Positions 51,666-61,663 of a stretch of 64,000 nt of DNA are shown piece by piece. Source of the DNA: Takakia lepidozioides (taxonomy: Eukaryota > Streptophyta > Takakiopsida > Takakiales > Takakiaceae); NCBI GenBank assembly GCA_030704615.1, contig CM060731.1, positions 55,897,756 through 55,961,755 of the forward strand, read 5' to 3'. The notes beneath the pieces were generated by a model, which did not search any database, had not been told where the DNA came from, and worked only from the letters and a program-made list of their open reading frames with translations. The position numbers and the translations under genes were made by a program. Every line of letters starts with the position of its first letter. Position 1 is the stretch's first letter.

Positions 51666-51757
51666 GACTTGCATGAATGTTGTTGAAAGCCCAGTAGCAC
51701 TCCTCCATAAGGGAAATTGTCAAAATTCTTGATGCTGTTGGATTTTCGGGCACGAAG

Positions 51758-51831
51758 CTCTACCTTGGAGTGCATGGAGCACGGGGCATGAGAAAGATCC
51801 TTCACAATGGTGGGACAACGGCAATCACAAG
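51758..51831 (+). CDS. PPR gene B, second WW exon
   Basis: A 74-base exon after GGCACGAAG encodes HEKDPSQWWDNGNHK and ends at AAG/GTGTGG in phase 0. It lacks the two Phe residues before KDP that other copies have, a six-base in-frame loss. LINE copy 2 is inserted eight bases after the donor. Confidence 0.55.
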
Positions 51832-51839
51832 GTGTGGTT

Positions 51840-51852
51840 TCTTACTGTAGAA
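51840..51852. repeat. Target-site duplication, 5' side of LINE copy 2
   Basis: TCTTACTGTAGAA, repeated exactly at 53990-54002. Confidence 0.92.
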
Positions 51853-53983
51853 ATTCAAAACAGCCCTGATGAACTGGAGTATATTTCAATGGCTTATAAT
51901 GCTCCCATTAGTTCTTCTGAGATTGTGGAAGCAATTGAACATTTAAATGGATATAAAGCTGGTGGACCTGATGGTATTGTCAACGAGCTTATCAAGCACG
52001 GTGGCGATCCCATGATAGAGGCCCTAGTTCTCCTCTTGAACCTTATCTGGAAGACTGAAATGATCCCCTTTCGCTGGCGACAGGGGGTCATTGTCAATCT
52101 ATACAAGAAGGGTGACAGAGAAGAACCGGGGAACTACCGTGGCATCACGCTCCTCAATGCTGTTGGCAAGACATTCTGCAGAGTTATAAGTACTCGTCTC
52201 GCGGTTGATCTGGAGTCTAGAGGTTGTTTCCACGAAGGCCAAGCTGGCTTTCGGCGAAACAGGGGCTGTGTGGATCATATCTTCACTCGAAGCCAGATTA
52301 TCCAGGGAAGGAAAAAAGAAGGGAAACCCACTTATGTCTTTTTCCTGGATGTCAAAAAGGCTTATGACACAGTGTGGAGAGATGGCCTATGGTTCCGCCT
52401 CTGGTCTTGTGGGATCAAGGGAAAGATGTGGAGAGTTGTCCACAACTTGTATGCTCACACCAAAAGCTGTGTCACTGTTAACGGACAGAAGTCCAACTTC
52501 TTTGACATAGACCAAGGTGTAGCTCAAGGATGTACTCTCTCCCCTCTGCTCTTCAATGTTTTCATCAATCAACTCCTCGAGGATGTGGAAGTGAGGGATT
52601 TGGGTTAAGGGTGGGTGATACCACTATACCAGCCCTTATGTTTGCGGATGACTTTGCAGGCAGAGGGGAGACTCCAACCAATCTCCAGGAGTTGATTGAT
52701 TGCGCAAAGAGATACTTTGATCTTTGGGGGCTAGAGGCTAATGTCAGCAAATGTGCAGTGGTAGCATTCAACGACAGAGGAGAGGGAGGAAGTGATCTTA
52801 AGTGGCAGTGGGGTAGCCAAGAGATCCCGGTCCTCCCTTCCTACACTTACCTGGGCGTTGAGTTCTCCTCCAATTGTAATTGGGATGCACATATCCGGAA
52901 AGTTGTTCAAACTGGCAAGGGCAAAGCTCTGGGGCTCACTAAATTTTTCCACTGCTGAGGGGTCAACTCTGAGGTTAAGAAAACCATGCTTTGTCGTGTT
53001 ATTAGACCTGCCTTGGAGTACGGATCTGCTATATGGGTTGATAACTCCAACCAGGCTAAGTCTCTAGAATCCATTCAAGTGGGGGTGCTTAAGGAGTGTA
53101 TGTCAGCATGCTCCAAAACAGCCAATGTGGCTGTTCTGGGTGAGTTTGGCGTTCCGTCCTTAAGCTCCCGACGAGATGAATTCAAGGTCAGATGGTGGGG
53201 TCAGCTGCAACATATGCCCAACACCAGATATCCTAAGTTAATCGACTCTATATCTTGGAAACAGGACCGCCCTGTCAAACAGGCTAAGTCCTGGCAGAAG
53301 AGAGTAGAAGAGATCCTCAAGGACCTGGACCTGGATCCGCAAGTCTTGACCCTGCTGGATAAATCTGACTTAGAGGCTGTAGTGTCCTCAGCCATGTCTG
53401 TTGCCATGAGATTGTCTGATGAAAATGAAGTTAGGCAGAAAACACCCTGAACTTGTTTCCAGTCTGTGACATGGGGGAGGACATCTTGGATGACCTCAAG
53501 GGTCTACCCACTCTCGGCACTAGACTGAAATTTAAACTCAGGGCAGGAAGCCTACCTTTGAACAGCAAACAGAAGCAGAGAGGAAAGGGAGAGTGCAATT
53601 GCCCGTTGTGTGGGCAATCTGAAGACAGTATTCATTTTCTGATACACTGTCCGGGGTTCTCTCACCAAAGAGACGCTCTCTTCAAATCTATTAAGGGAAT
53701 TGTGCCTGTACCCCTGTTTACCAACTTTGAAAGTCTCGAGGCTGAGCCAAAAGCCCAGGCCCTCCTGAGGCCTAGTTTTTGGGCTAATCACACACAGCAG
53801 ATTGATGCTTGTGTGAAGGGATTTCTAGAGGATATCTGGAAAACCCGGATTAATTCTTTATATGGAGGTAAGTCTTACTACCAACGTCAGCCCCTGACAG
53901 AGGTAGGTTCTGTCCCTTTTGTTCCCGCTCAAACTGGGCGCGGGGTCAATGGCCACAAGGCTACGGCAAACAACGTCTTATGA
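51853..53983 (+). pseudogene. LINE copy 2: RT and C-terminal domain
   Basis: Frames 51832-52608, 52530-52958 and 52986-53983 together carry the RT motifs (FLDVKKAYDTVWRDG, LMFADDFAGRG), the in-frame TGA after KFFHC (52956) and the CPLCGQSEDSIHFLIHCPG zinc motif. Two single-base deletions break it. The TGA and the ATG 27 bases later are the same as in copy 1, so they were present in the source element. Confidence 0.9.
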
Positions 53984-53989
53984 GTACAA
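51853..53989 (+). mobile_element. 5'-truncated LINE, copy 2
   Basis: 2.1 kb nearly identical to the 3' half of copy 1, starting at NSPDELEYISMAYNAP just before the RT domain and ending TTATGAGTACAA. It lacks the endonuclease. A 13-base target duplication flanks it. It differs from copy 1 by a one-base loss near 52590 (VEVRDLG instead of VESEGFGLRV) and another near 53445, so it could not make a full RT. It lies in an intron of PPR gene B in the sense orientation. Confidence 0.93.
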
Positions 53990-54002
53990 TCTTACTGTAG
54001 AA
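53990..54002. repeat. Target-site duplication, 3' side of LINE copy 2
   Basis: Second copy of TCTTACTGTAGAA, identical to 51840-51852. Confidence 0.92.
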
Positions 54003-54157
54003 TATGACGAAGTTTCTCAGAATGTGGGCTCTTCCTGTCAGTATCATGATTTGGTATTTTTCCTGGTGTTTATAAGGTACTTGGGAAGGTCAGCTGGGTC
54101 GTAGGAGGCTGCGTTTAGTTCTATGGCTGCTCAGCTGCACAGTGATGGTTCTCACAG

Positions 54158-54291
54158 ACCAATCTGAGATCACCCAACCATAGACAGAAGCCGGACAAAC
54201 AAGATGTCCTTTTGGGTTGATGGTCGGTTGAATCCTCCACGTGTGAAAGGAAAGCTAGCTCCTTTCATGGGACAATGTCAAGGACAATGTG
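54158..54291 (+). pseudogene. PPR gene B, PDF exon with a one-base insertion
   Basis: The exon follows GTTCTCACAG and ends at CAATGTG/GTGAGG, like 50224-50356 of gene A, but is 134 instead of 133 bases. An extra T in GTCCTTTTGGG (A has CCTTTGG) shifts the frame. Before it the text reads RSPNHRQK; after it, in the shifted frame, WVDGRLNPPRVKGKL. Unless it is skipped or the start lies downstream, this exon breaks the PDF part of gene B. Confidence 0.6.
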
Positions 54292-54454
54292 GTGAGGGCA
54301 CCTTCTTCAACACCTTCTTCAACACATTTCAGCCTATTTGCCCCACTTAACAGAGTCGTCCCAAATTTTCATGTTGAATTCTGCAAGTTAGCTCATTGGG
54401 TGGATCTATGGTGGTTTGGAGTGATTTGACATGTTACTGCCAATGTGGCAACAG

Positions 54455-54549
54455 GAAAGTATCCAAAAACAGATAACAGAGATGAGGAGAAGCTTTGGAA
54501 GGTATATTTTTCAGACCGCAGTCAATGGTGGGGGAATCGAGGCAAAAAG
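54455..54549 (+). CDS. PPR gene B, third WW exon
   Basis: A 95-base exon after GTGGCAACAG encodes KYPKTDNRDEEKLWKVYF, then SDRSQWWGNRGKK, ending at AAAAAG/GTGAAT in phase 0. Its sequence, donor and phases match 49997-50085 of gene A and the fragment at 10.0 kb. It joins in phase to THARGPDFKHK at 54816, completing a PDF motif that ends inside the PPR exon. Confidence 0.75.
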
Positions 54550-54815
54550 GTGAATGCCTGTTAGATTACAAGAGAAGCACACAACAAGATTCATCGCAAA
54601 GCTTTCTTGGAAATTGTAATCCCCTCTGTCCCAAGCACTTTTTGAAGGCTTGGGAGCAATTCAGTATAGGAACTAGTTTGTGAAAGGTAGGGTTGGGGTG
54701 TTCACTAGAACAAATCTAGGCAGTCAGTCAGCTGCTAGCAGCAAGGCGAGGATCTATGCATGATTGGTGCAGAGGCAGGGGTAGCTGAAGGAGCAGGGAT
54801 GGACTGTGGGTCCAG

Positions 54816-57740
54816 ACCCATGCAAGAGGACCAGATTTCAAGCACAAGATGACTTATGATTCCCTGTGGATTGACAGCTACAAGAAACCTGCATGGGTAG
54901 ATGGTCAACTGGAAGCTGCAGCAGCAGCTGCACAGTTGGCTAAATCAGGCACATCGACGATGACCTCAGCTTCCGAAAGAGGACCAAGAGAGGGAGTCCA
55001 CACTGCCACTTCTGACACTTATGGGCATGTGAGGATGCTATGTGAGGCAGGGCGACTGAAAGAGGCTCTACTGACTTTAAACCAAGTAGGCATTTCAGCA
55101 GATTCAGATACTTACGTCTATCTCTTGCATAAGTGCATCAAGATGAAATGCCTGGAAGCTGGAAAACAGGTGCACGCTCACATTATCCACAGTGGATTCA
55201 AGCCAAATGTTTTTCTACACGACACCCTTGTCAACATGTATGTTAAGTGCGGTAGCATCATGGATGCTCACCAAGTGTTCAACAGAATGCCTCAACGAGG
55301 CTTGATAACGTGGAATATAATGATGGCAGGATTTACCAAGCATGGGTGTGGTAGGAATGCTTTGGAGACATATGAGCAAATGATGCGGGAAGGGGTGAAG
55401 CCTGACCGGGTCACGTTCGTTTGTATTTGCAATGCGTGTGCAAGCCTGGCAGCCCTGGAGAAGGGCAAAGAGGTCCATGGTGACATCATCAAAGCTGGAA
55501 TTGTACCAAATGTCATTCTGAACACTGCCCTGATGAACATGTATGCCAAGTGTGGCAGCATTGAGGATGCAAGGGGAGTATTTGACCATATGGCCGAACG
55601 AAATGTGGTGTCGTGGAACACGATGATCACAGGATATGCACAGCATGGGTGTGGGATGGAGGCTTTGGAGACCTATGAGCAAATGATGCGGGAAGGGGTG
55701 AAGCCCGACCGGGTCACGTTCATTTGCGTTTGCAATGCGTGTGCAAGCCTGGCAGCCCTGGAAAAGGGCAACGAGGTCCATGGTGACCTCATCAAAGCTG
55801 GAATTGTACCAGATGTCATTCTGAACAATACCCTCGTGGACATGTATGCCAAAGGCGGGAGCATCGAGGATGCGAAGGGAGTGTTCAACGATATGGCCGA
55901 GCGAAATGTGGTGTCTTGGAGCTCGATGATCGCAGGATATGCCCGTCATGGGTGCGGGATGGAGGCTTTGGAGACATATGAGCAAATGATGCGGGAAGGG
56001 GTGAAGCCCGACCGGGTCACGTTCATTTGCGTTTGTAATGCATTTGCGAGCCTGGCGGCCCTGGAAAAGGGAAAAGATGTCCATGGTGACATCATTAAAG
56101 CTGGAATTGTACCAAATGTCGTTTTGAACACAGCCCTGATGAACATGTATGCCAAGTGTGGCAGCATCGAGGATGCAAAGGGAGTGTTTGACCATATGGC
56201 TGAACGAAATGTGGTGTCGTGGAACACGATGATCGCAGGATATGGCCATCTTGGGTGCGGGATGGAGGCTTTGGAGACGTACAGGCAAATGATGCAGGAA
56301 GGGGTGAAGCCCGACCGTGTCACATTTGTTTGTGTTTGCAATGCGTGTGCGAGACTTGCAGCCCTGGAAAAGGGCAACGAGGTCCATTGTGACATTATCA
56401 AAGCTGGAATTGTACCAGATATCATCCTGAACAATGCCCTCGTGGACATGTATGCAAAATGTGGGAGCATCGGGGATGCAAAGGGAGTGTTTGAGCGTAT
56501 GCTTGAACGAGATGTAGTGTCCTGGAGCGCAATGATTGCAGGATATGCCCAGCACGGGTGCGGGATGGAGGCTTTGGAGACATATGAGCAAATGATGCGG
56601 GACGGGGTGAAGCCCAACCTGGTCACGTTTGTTTGTGTTTGCAATGCGTGTGCGAGCCTGGCAGCCCTGGAAAGGGGCAAAGAGGTCCATGGCGACATCA
56701 TCAAAGCTGGAATTGTACCAGATGTCATTCTGAACAATACCCTAGTGGACATGTATGCCAAATGTGGGAGCATCAAGGATGCAAAGGGAGTGTTCGACAA
56801 TATGGCTGAACGAGATCAGGCATCCTGGAACGCGATGATTGCAGGATATGCCCAGCATGGCTATGATATGGAGGCCCTGCTACTATTGGAAGAAATGCAA
56901 AAGGAAGGCTTGAAGCTGGATGGTATCACTTTTCTATGTGTTCTTTCTGCATGTAGCCATGCTGGTCTAGTGGATGAAGGCAAGTACTACTTTGACTCCA
57001 TGAGTCAAGATCACGATGTCACTCCAGCAGTGGAGCACTTTGGCTCCATGGTGGACCTTCTTGGCCGTGCAGGGCGATTGGAGGAGGCAGAGGACTTCAT
57101 TAACATAATGCCAATGAAACCAGATTCTGTGGTTTTGAGGGCCTTGCTTGGTGCCTGCAGAATCCATGGCAATGTGGAGATGGCTGAACGTGCAGCAACG
57201 TCTATTCTCAAGTGGGATGAACAGGATGCTGCAGCTTATGTGTTGCTATCAAACATCTACGCTGCAGCTGGCAGGTGGGACGATAGTGCAAAGGTGAGAA
57301 AAATGATGAAGGTCAGAGGGGTTAGAAAGGAGCCAAGTCGCTGCTGCATTGAGGTTGGCAACAGGGTGCACACCTTTGTTGTAGATGACAAATTGAATCC
57401 CAAAATTAAGGAAATCCATGCTGAGCTGAGAAGATTGTCTGGGCAGATGAAGGAGGCAGGGTATGTGCCTGACACACGTTTTGTATTGCATGATGTGGGG
57501 GAGGAGCTAAAGGAAGTTTCTCTTTGCCACCACAGTGAGAAGCTGGCCATTGGTTTTGGGCTGATCAGCACGCCCCCTAGGACGCCTCTCCGTCTTATCA
57601 AGAATCTTCGGGTGTGTGGTGACTGCCACACCTCCACCAAGTTCATCTCAAAGATAGTTGGCCGAAGAATTTTGGTACGGGACGCTAACCGCTTTCACCA
57701 CTTTGAAGATGGGGTTTGTTCTTGTGGGGATTACTGGTGA
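54816..57740 (+). CDS. PPR gene B, main exon: PDF motif tail plus PLS-class PPR-E-DYW
   Basis: 974 codons, open throughout, after acceptor GTGGGTCCAG. It begins THARGPDFKHKMTYDSLW and KKPAWVDGQL, a full PDFKHK half of the OSB motif, then an Ala-rich linker. PPR repeats follow, including about five near-identical 101-residue triplets (EALETYEQMMREGVKPDRVT, NACASLAALEKGKEVHGD, LVDMYAKGGSIEDAKGVF), repeating every 303 bp. E motifs follow, then the DYW deaminase with CHHSEKLAIGF, CGDCHTSTKF, and the end CSCGDYW. If translation starts at the ATG at 54849 the product keeps the PPR and DYW parts without a full PDF motif. It would be a cytidine-to-uridine RNA editing factor in an organelle. The catalytic residues are intact. 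Confidence 0.88.
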   Translation, partial: THARGPDFKHKMTYDSLWIDSYKKPAWVDGQLEAAAAAAQLAKSGTSTMTSASERGPREGVHTATSDTYGHVRMLCEAGRLKEALLTLNQVGISADSDTYVYLLHKCIKMKCLEAGKQVHAHIIHSGFKPNVFLHDTLVNMYVKCGSIMDAHQVFNRMPQRGLITWNIMMAGFTKHGCGRNALETYEQMMREGVKPDRVTFVCICNACASLAALEKGKEVHGDIIKAGIVPNVILNTALMNMYAKCGSIEDARGVFDHMAERNVVSWNTMITGYAQHGCGMEALETYEQMMREGVKPDRVTFICVCNACASLAALEKGNEVHGDLIKAGIVPDVILNNTLVDMYAKGGSIEDAKGVFNDMAERNVVSWSSMIAGYARHGCGMEALETYEQMMREGVKPDRVTFICVCNAFASLAALEKGKDVHGDIIKAGIVPNVVLNTALMNMYAKCGSIEDAKGVFDHMAERNVVSWNTMIAGYGHLGCGMEALETYRQMMQEGVKPDRVTFVCVCNACARLAALEKGNEVHCDIIKAGIVPDIILNNALVDMYAKCGSIGDAKGVFERMLERDVVSWSAMIAGYAQHGCGMEALETYEQMMRDGVKPNLVTFVCVCNACASLAALERGKEVHGDIIKAGIVPDVILNNTLVDMYAKCGSIKDAKGVFDNMAERDQASWNAMIAGYAQHGYDMEALLLLEEMQKEGLKLDGITFLCVLSACSHAGLVDEGKYYFDSMSQDHDVTPAVEHFGSMVDLLGRAGRLEEAEDFINIMPMKPDSVVLRALLGACRIHGNVEMAERAATSILKWDEQDAAAYVLLSNIYAAAGRWDDSAKVRKMMKVRGVRKEPSRCCIEVGNRVHTFVVDDKLNPKIKEIHAELRRLSGQMKEAGYVPDTRFVLHDVGEELKEVSLCHHSEKLAIGFGLISTPPRTPLRLIKNLRVCGDCHTSTKFISKIVGRRILVRDANRFHHFEDGVCSCGDYW

Positions 57741-59020
57741 AACGATATTTTTCTGGAAAGTTGCGAGTGTCTTGTCATTCATTGATTTACATAGCTACTC
57801 AGTTCATCCAGCAATTCCCAAGGATATCGACAATGTGTACTGTTGAGGGCATTTCCTGGGGGAAATGGTAGTCTACCCAGCATAGGGAGGAAGTCAGCCG
57901 AGAATTGCAACTCACTGGAGCAGGCAATGAGTGAAGTTGACTAACTGTGGTGATGGTCGAAGGAAATCAGAGTGTGGTCCTAATTCTGGTGTGGATTGTC
58001 CGGAGCTTGAAGATAAAAGTGAATACGATTTGTAATGAGGTTGATTAGAGGGGCAGCCTTGTGCACCCGTTTGTTCAGCATCTTAAATTTGGACATGTTT
58101 GTATGTCTCTTGTGGTGCTGCTTCAGATAGAGCCCTTGACTAAAGTGCATGAATGTTGTTGAAAGCTAGCCTTAACCCACCAAGGTCCAATCCCATGGTG
58201 AGTTTACATAGTGACATGAATGGTATTTGGGAATTCTCTTATTGATCGATGAGGCAGGAATTGGATGCGGCCTTTCACCCAAAACACTGTCATCCTTGTC
58301 CCTCTACATTGCAGAGCTCATACAACTCGCACAGCAACGCAGTACACAAAACACTTGGAGAATACCAGAAAAAGGACCCCTTGCCAGAGAGTTTATAGAA
58401 ATTTAGCTTGGAAAATCCTAATGATAGGTGTTGAGGTGCCTGTCCAACCATATATCAAGCCATAGACTATGAAACTACAAGATTATTTGATCAGGTGACA
58501 TTGAGTCATCACCATTAACTGTTATCCCTCAAAACAGTCTGCTAATTATGTGTCATAATGGTTAGTAGTCTCGGATGACAACATATTCAGTCCCAGCACA
58601 TGGGATCCCTTGATCAGTCTGATCATACTTCAGAAATGCCATGCTTAAGTTGCAAACTGCGAAAGGCTTTGTCGGTTGTGGCGAAGGTGAGGGTTAGGGT
58701 TCTCGTCGATCTAGTTTTTATTTTATATCGGGGGGAAGCTAACTTTTGGTGAGGTTGTAGGGGGGGCTGGAAGGAGACACTGGCGAAATCCCCACCCCCC
58801 TTGCTGCTGGCGAGAGGCTAGTACTCTAGGGGGCCGAGGAGTACGACAAGACAAATGACACCTCAATCAATAGTCGTACATGCAACAAGGTAATGGTGGC
58901 CAAAAGTCCACTTTTGTTGCCAAATAAGGAATTAATACATGGAATGTGAAGATCAAAACTCCGAGGTTCAATCACTCATCCTCAACCCATAAAATATTGT
59001 TCGATCATCACTCCCAATAT
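57741..59020. other. 3' flank of PPR gene B, then unexplained spacer
   Basis: 57741-58200 matches the 3' flank of PPR gene A. The string TGCATGAATGTTGTTGAAAG at 58147 also occurs in an intron of gene B (51672), showing that the same block was duplicated within the locus. From 58200 to 59020 no gene, domain or repeat is recognised. Confidence 0.5.
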
Positions 59021-59429
59021 AAATGAAATTGTCACTTGTCTCTCTGTTGTTGCTTGTACTCCAACTGTTTCGAGATAAGCACGCATTCCTCCATCAAACA
59101 TGATGCATCCCTACACTCCATTGTCAATGTCAAATGCAGCAAATACCGGCGTTCCATCTCTTTAAAATTTTCCTTGGCAACTTCATATGCCATATCAGTG
59201 GACTTATAAGTGATGTATCGATGCATAGAACTTCTTCAGAAATATAGCCATTAATATGAATACACTGTAAAAAAAAATGATATTAACATGTTACTCCTCC
59301 ACAAGTATATTAAAAAGTTATATTATGGAGATGGAATACCAGTATATGCACAGAGTCTCTTAATAGCATGGTATGTTGTCTAATGTATATACCAAAGAAG
59401 GACACCTCTATAAGATTATAGCCCTCATC
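59020..59429. other. Spacer; one short minus-strand frame of unknown nature
   Basis: A 64-codon minus-strand frame (59032-59226; EVAKENFKEMERRYLLHLTL) looks helical but matches nothing that I know. It could be a further exon of the integrase-like gene. The rest is AT-rich without features. Confidence 0.25.
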
Positions 59430-60717
59430 GTCATCTGCTTCTGACCCGACTTGTGCACCTTCCTCCATGTGTAAGAGGTGGCACGAGAGGTTGGTTAGGG
59501 AATGAACCTATTTTCGTTTGCATCGTACATAGGTGGTCCCACCAACCTGCAAGGCTTACGGACCCCGACTTCAAGCCTGTTTGCATAATTACATGAATAC
59601 AATAACACAACACAAACAATGGACCACCTGGATTCTTACCCTGCTTCACATTCTTTTGAAAGACCTTGAAAGACCGCTGCTAGTGCATGTGTAGGTAAAT
59701 TATATCCATTTTGCGTTATTTTCCTCACCCTATGATGGTTCCACCATATCACAACACGATCTGCATCCTCTTAGATTACTGGCAAGGAAACAATTATATC
59801 TGATGTTATGCCACATGTTGTCCATGTCAAGAATCCCTGCTACCTCCATCTCTTTAAATACTAGGTGTTTAAAAAACCATGCCAAATGGGTCCATACTTG
59901 TCTCCAAAAATGCTCTATGTGCTGGTTGTGGCAAGAGGACCCAGTCAAAAACGGACGAGCATGGTCTGACCGTATTTGTACAGGGTGTCCATATTTGCGG
60001 ATAGCATCCTCATATCCTGCAAACAAAGTTTCTTTCTTCTTGTCCAAGGCTATTTGGAGCCAAACAATGAAATGATTCCCTCCATCAACTCCACCATGCA
60101 ATGGGAAACACCACCTCTTTAGTTTCCCGTATGCTGGCCAGCCAAAGGTCATCCCCATCCCGAATTCACAAGTTTGGGGTATGAGCTTTGAACTTTTGCT
60201 TTGCAATACCACAAAAATATTGACTTTAACATGCCAGCTTTAACAAAACAGGACTTAAATCATATATACATAAATACAATGACTTCCAGCATGTGGTGCT
60301 TACATCTATATGCCACATATGCATCGGCTGCGAAATGGTGTATTGGCCTCTAAACAGTCTTCCGACCTGCCGACGTGTCATGTATTCTGGTTGCATTGTG
60401 AGCAACATGTCTCTAACATGTCTACGACCCACTCTCATTCGTCCTACGCAATAGGGTTTGAACGTTTGAACAGCACGGATGCCAAAATTGCATCCTCCCC
60501 TCTCAAGTGGGATAACACTTGCAATTGATTCTTGTAATCCTTCCTCCTCAGGCCTTGCATACACCCCTTGCCATCCATGGGCCACCAACGTCCGCCGTAG
60601 TGCTTGTGTACTCAAACCCAAATCATTGGCAATGCCATTGAATGTTGATTGACGCAAATTGAAAAGTTTGTCGACATATACGACTAGCAAACGCCCTGCA
60701 TCGTCATTTGCATCCAT
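59430..60717 (-). pseudogene. Integrase-core (DDE) transposase-like gene
   Basis: Exon 1 (60717 to about 60303) begins MDANDDAGRL and has a helix-turn-helix part (GIANDLGLSTQALRRTLVAH), then GRRHVRDMLLTMQPEYMTRR, FRGQYTISQPMHMWHID and a donor (GATATAGAT/GTAAGC region). Exon 2 (from about 60160 to 59730) continues YGKLKRWCFPLHGGVDGGNH, EDAIRKYGHPVQIRSDH, TGSSCHNQHIEHFWRQVW. WHID, RSD and the Glu of IEHFW are the DDE triad of the integrase-core family widespread in animals and fungi (GxHKLxRW..xHGGxDG, RSDxGxEN, GxSxHNQRIERxW). About 20 residues between RSD and TGSS are missing, which should remove part of the active-site loop. A tail with HLLHMEEGAQVGSEADDDEG at about 59500-59430 fits the family's C-terminus. 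The exact acceptor is unclear. Confidence 0.7.
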
Positions 60718-60749
60718 GGCTTCCTTTTTTTGAACTGTTGTATACAGGA

Positions 60750-61131
60750 GCTGCCAAGTGGATATAGAGGATGCATAACAAGTGTTCGATGTATGGCTGA
60801 ACGAAATGTGGTATCATGGAATGCACTGATAGCAGGATATGCCCAGCATGGGTGTGATAGGGAGGCCCTACAATTATTCGGGAAAATATGACAATAAGGA
60901 TTGACGTTGGACGTGGTGTCATGGAATGCCATGATTGCAGGGCATGCTCAGCATGGTTGTGGTGGGGAGTCTTTGCTTATAAATGAGCAAATGCTACGAG
61001 AAGGGATGATGCCCAACAAGGTGACATTTATTTGCGTTTTCAAGACATGTGCTAGCTTGGCAGCCCTGGGAAAGGGCAAAGAAGTCCATTCTGCCATAAT
61101 CAATTCTGAAATTTCATCATACATAAATTGA
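60750..61131 (+). pseudogene. PPR-repeat fragment
   Basis: Two frames give parts of the local PPR triplet: AERNVVSWNALIAGYAQHG-like sequence near 60795-60870, then DVVSWNAMIAGHAQHGCG, NEQMLREGMMPNKVTFICVF and TCASLAALGKGKEVHSAI (60901-61131). Frame changes and missing neighbours show it is broken. It is more diverged from genes A and B than they are from each other, so it is an older copy. Confidence 0.85.
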
Positions 61132-61199
61132 GGTGGAGAACCAGGTGCATATATCCAATGGATAACTGATATCAATCCGGCGGGCTTTTGATGGGAGAT

Positions 61200-61305
61200 A
61201 ATGGGAGATCCAGATTGGATCCTGCCCGCCATTGACCTTGCCCAAGCAGAACACAAAGGGACAAAAACTACCTTCATCAAGGGCTGACCTTAAGTAGTTC
61301 GAAGG
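61200..61305 (-). mobile_element. Diverged LINE 3'-end fragment
   Basis: The minus strand reads LRSALDEGSFCPFVF, then KVNGG, which aligns with the end of the LINE ORF (QPLTEVGSVPFVPAQT, RGVNG). The nucleotide match is clear over about 90 bases. It is an older relative of the two young LINE copies. Confidence 0.6.
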
Positions 61306-61382
61306 GGCGAATGCTTGGGTGCCCCTTATTTTGTTTGAAGGGGCAACCGGCAAAAATATACGCCCGGCGTGTCAATGAAACG

Positions 61383-61575
61383 ACCGATCCCGATATAAAG
61401 TTTTTTAATGAGATGAACGGCGCCCGCGCTGGTGGTCCCGATATAATCTGTTTTTGTTAAATGAACTATTGTAAAATGTCTAATAGATTTGGGACTGCCA
61501 AGGCTGGCGGTCCCGATTGCAATCTATATACGTTTCATAAAGTTGGGGACTGCCCTGGCTGGCGGTCTCGACTGT
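61383..61575. repeat. Palindrome array P4
   Basis: Three to four units at about 60-bp spacing. The clearest are GACTGCCAAGGCTGGCGGTC with outer GG/CC at 61490-61515 and GGACTGCCCTGGCTGGCGG near 61545-61570. A decayed unit is GCGCTGGTGGTCCCGATAT near 61428. The arms GACYGCCA/TGGCGGTC are also those of the larger array at 63.3-64 kb, so the two may be related. Confidence 0.7.
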
Positions 61576-61663
61576 TATTTTTTATGTTTAATAGTGTTAC
61601 CAACAGTCAACTTCTCAGTTGCCACCCAGTTGATTCTGCGGTCACATCAGTGACCTCATATTC

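Noticed and set aside
55215-56690. 491-codon minus-strand ORF opposite PPR gene B
   Set aside because: It is the antisense shadow of near-identical PPR triplets; the plus strand encodes the recognised protein. The minus-strand gene A shows the same effect at 44393-45193.
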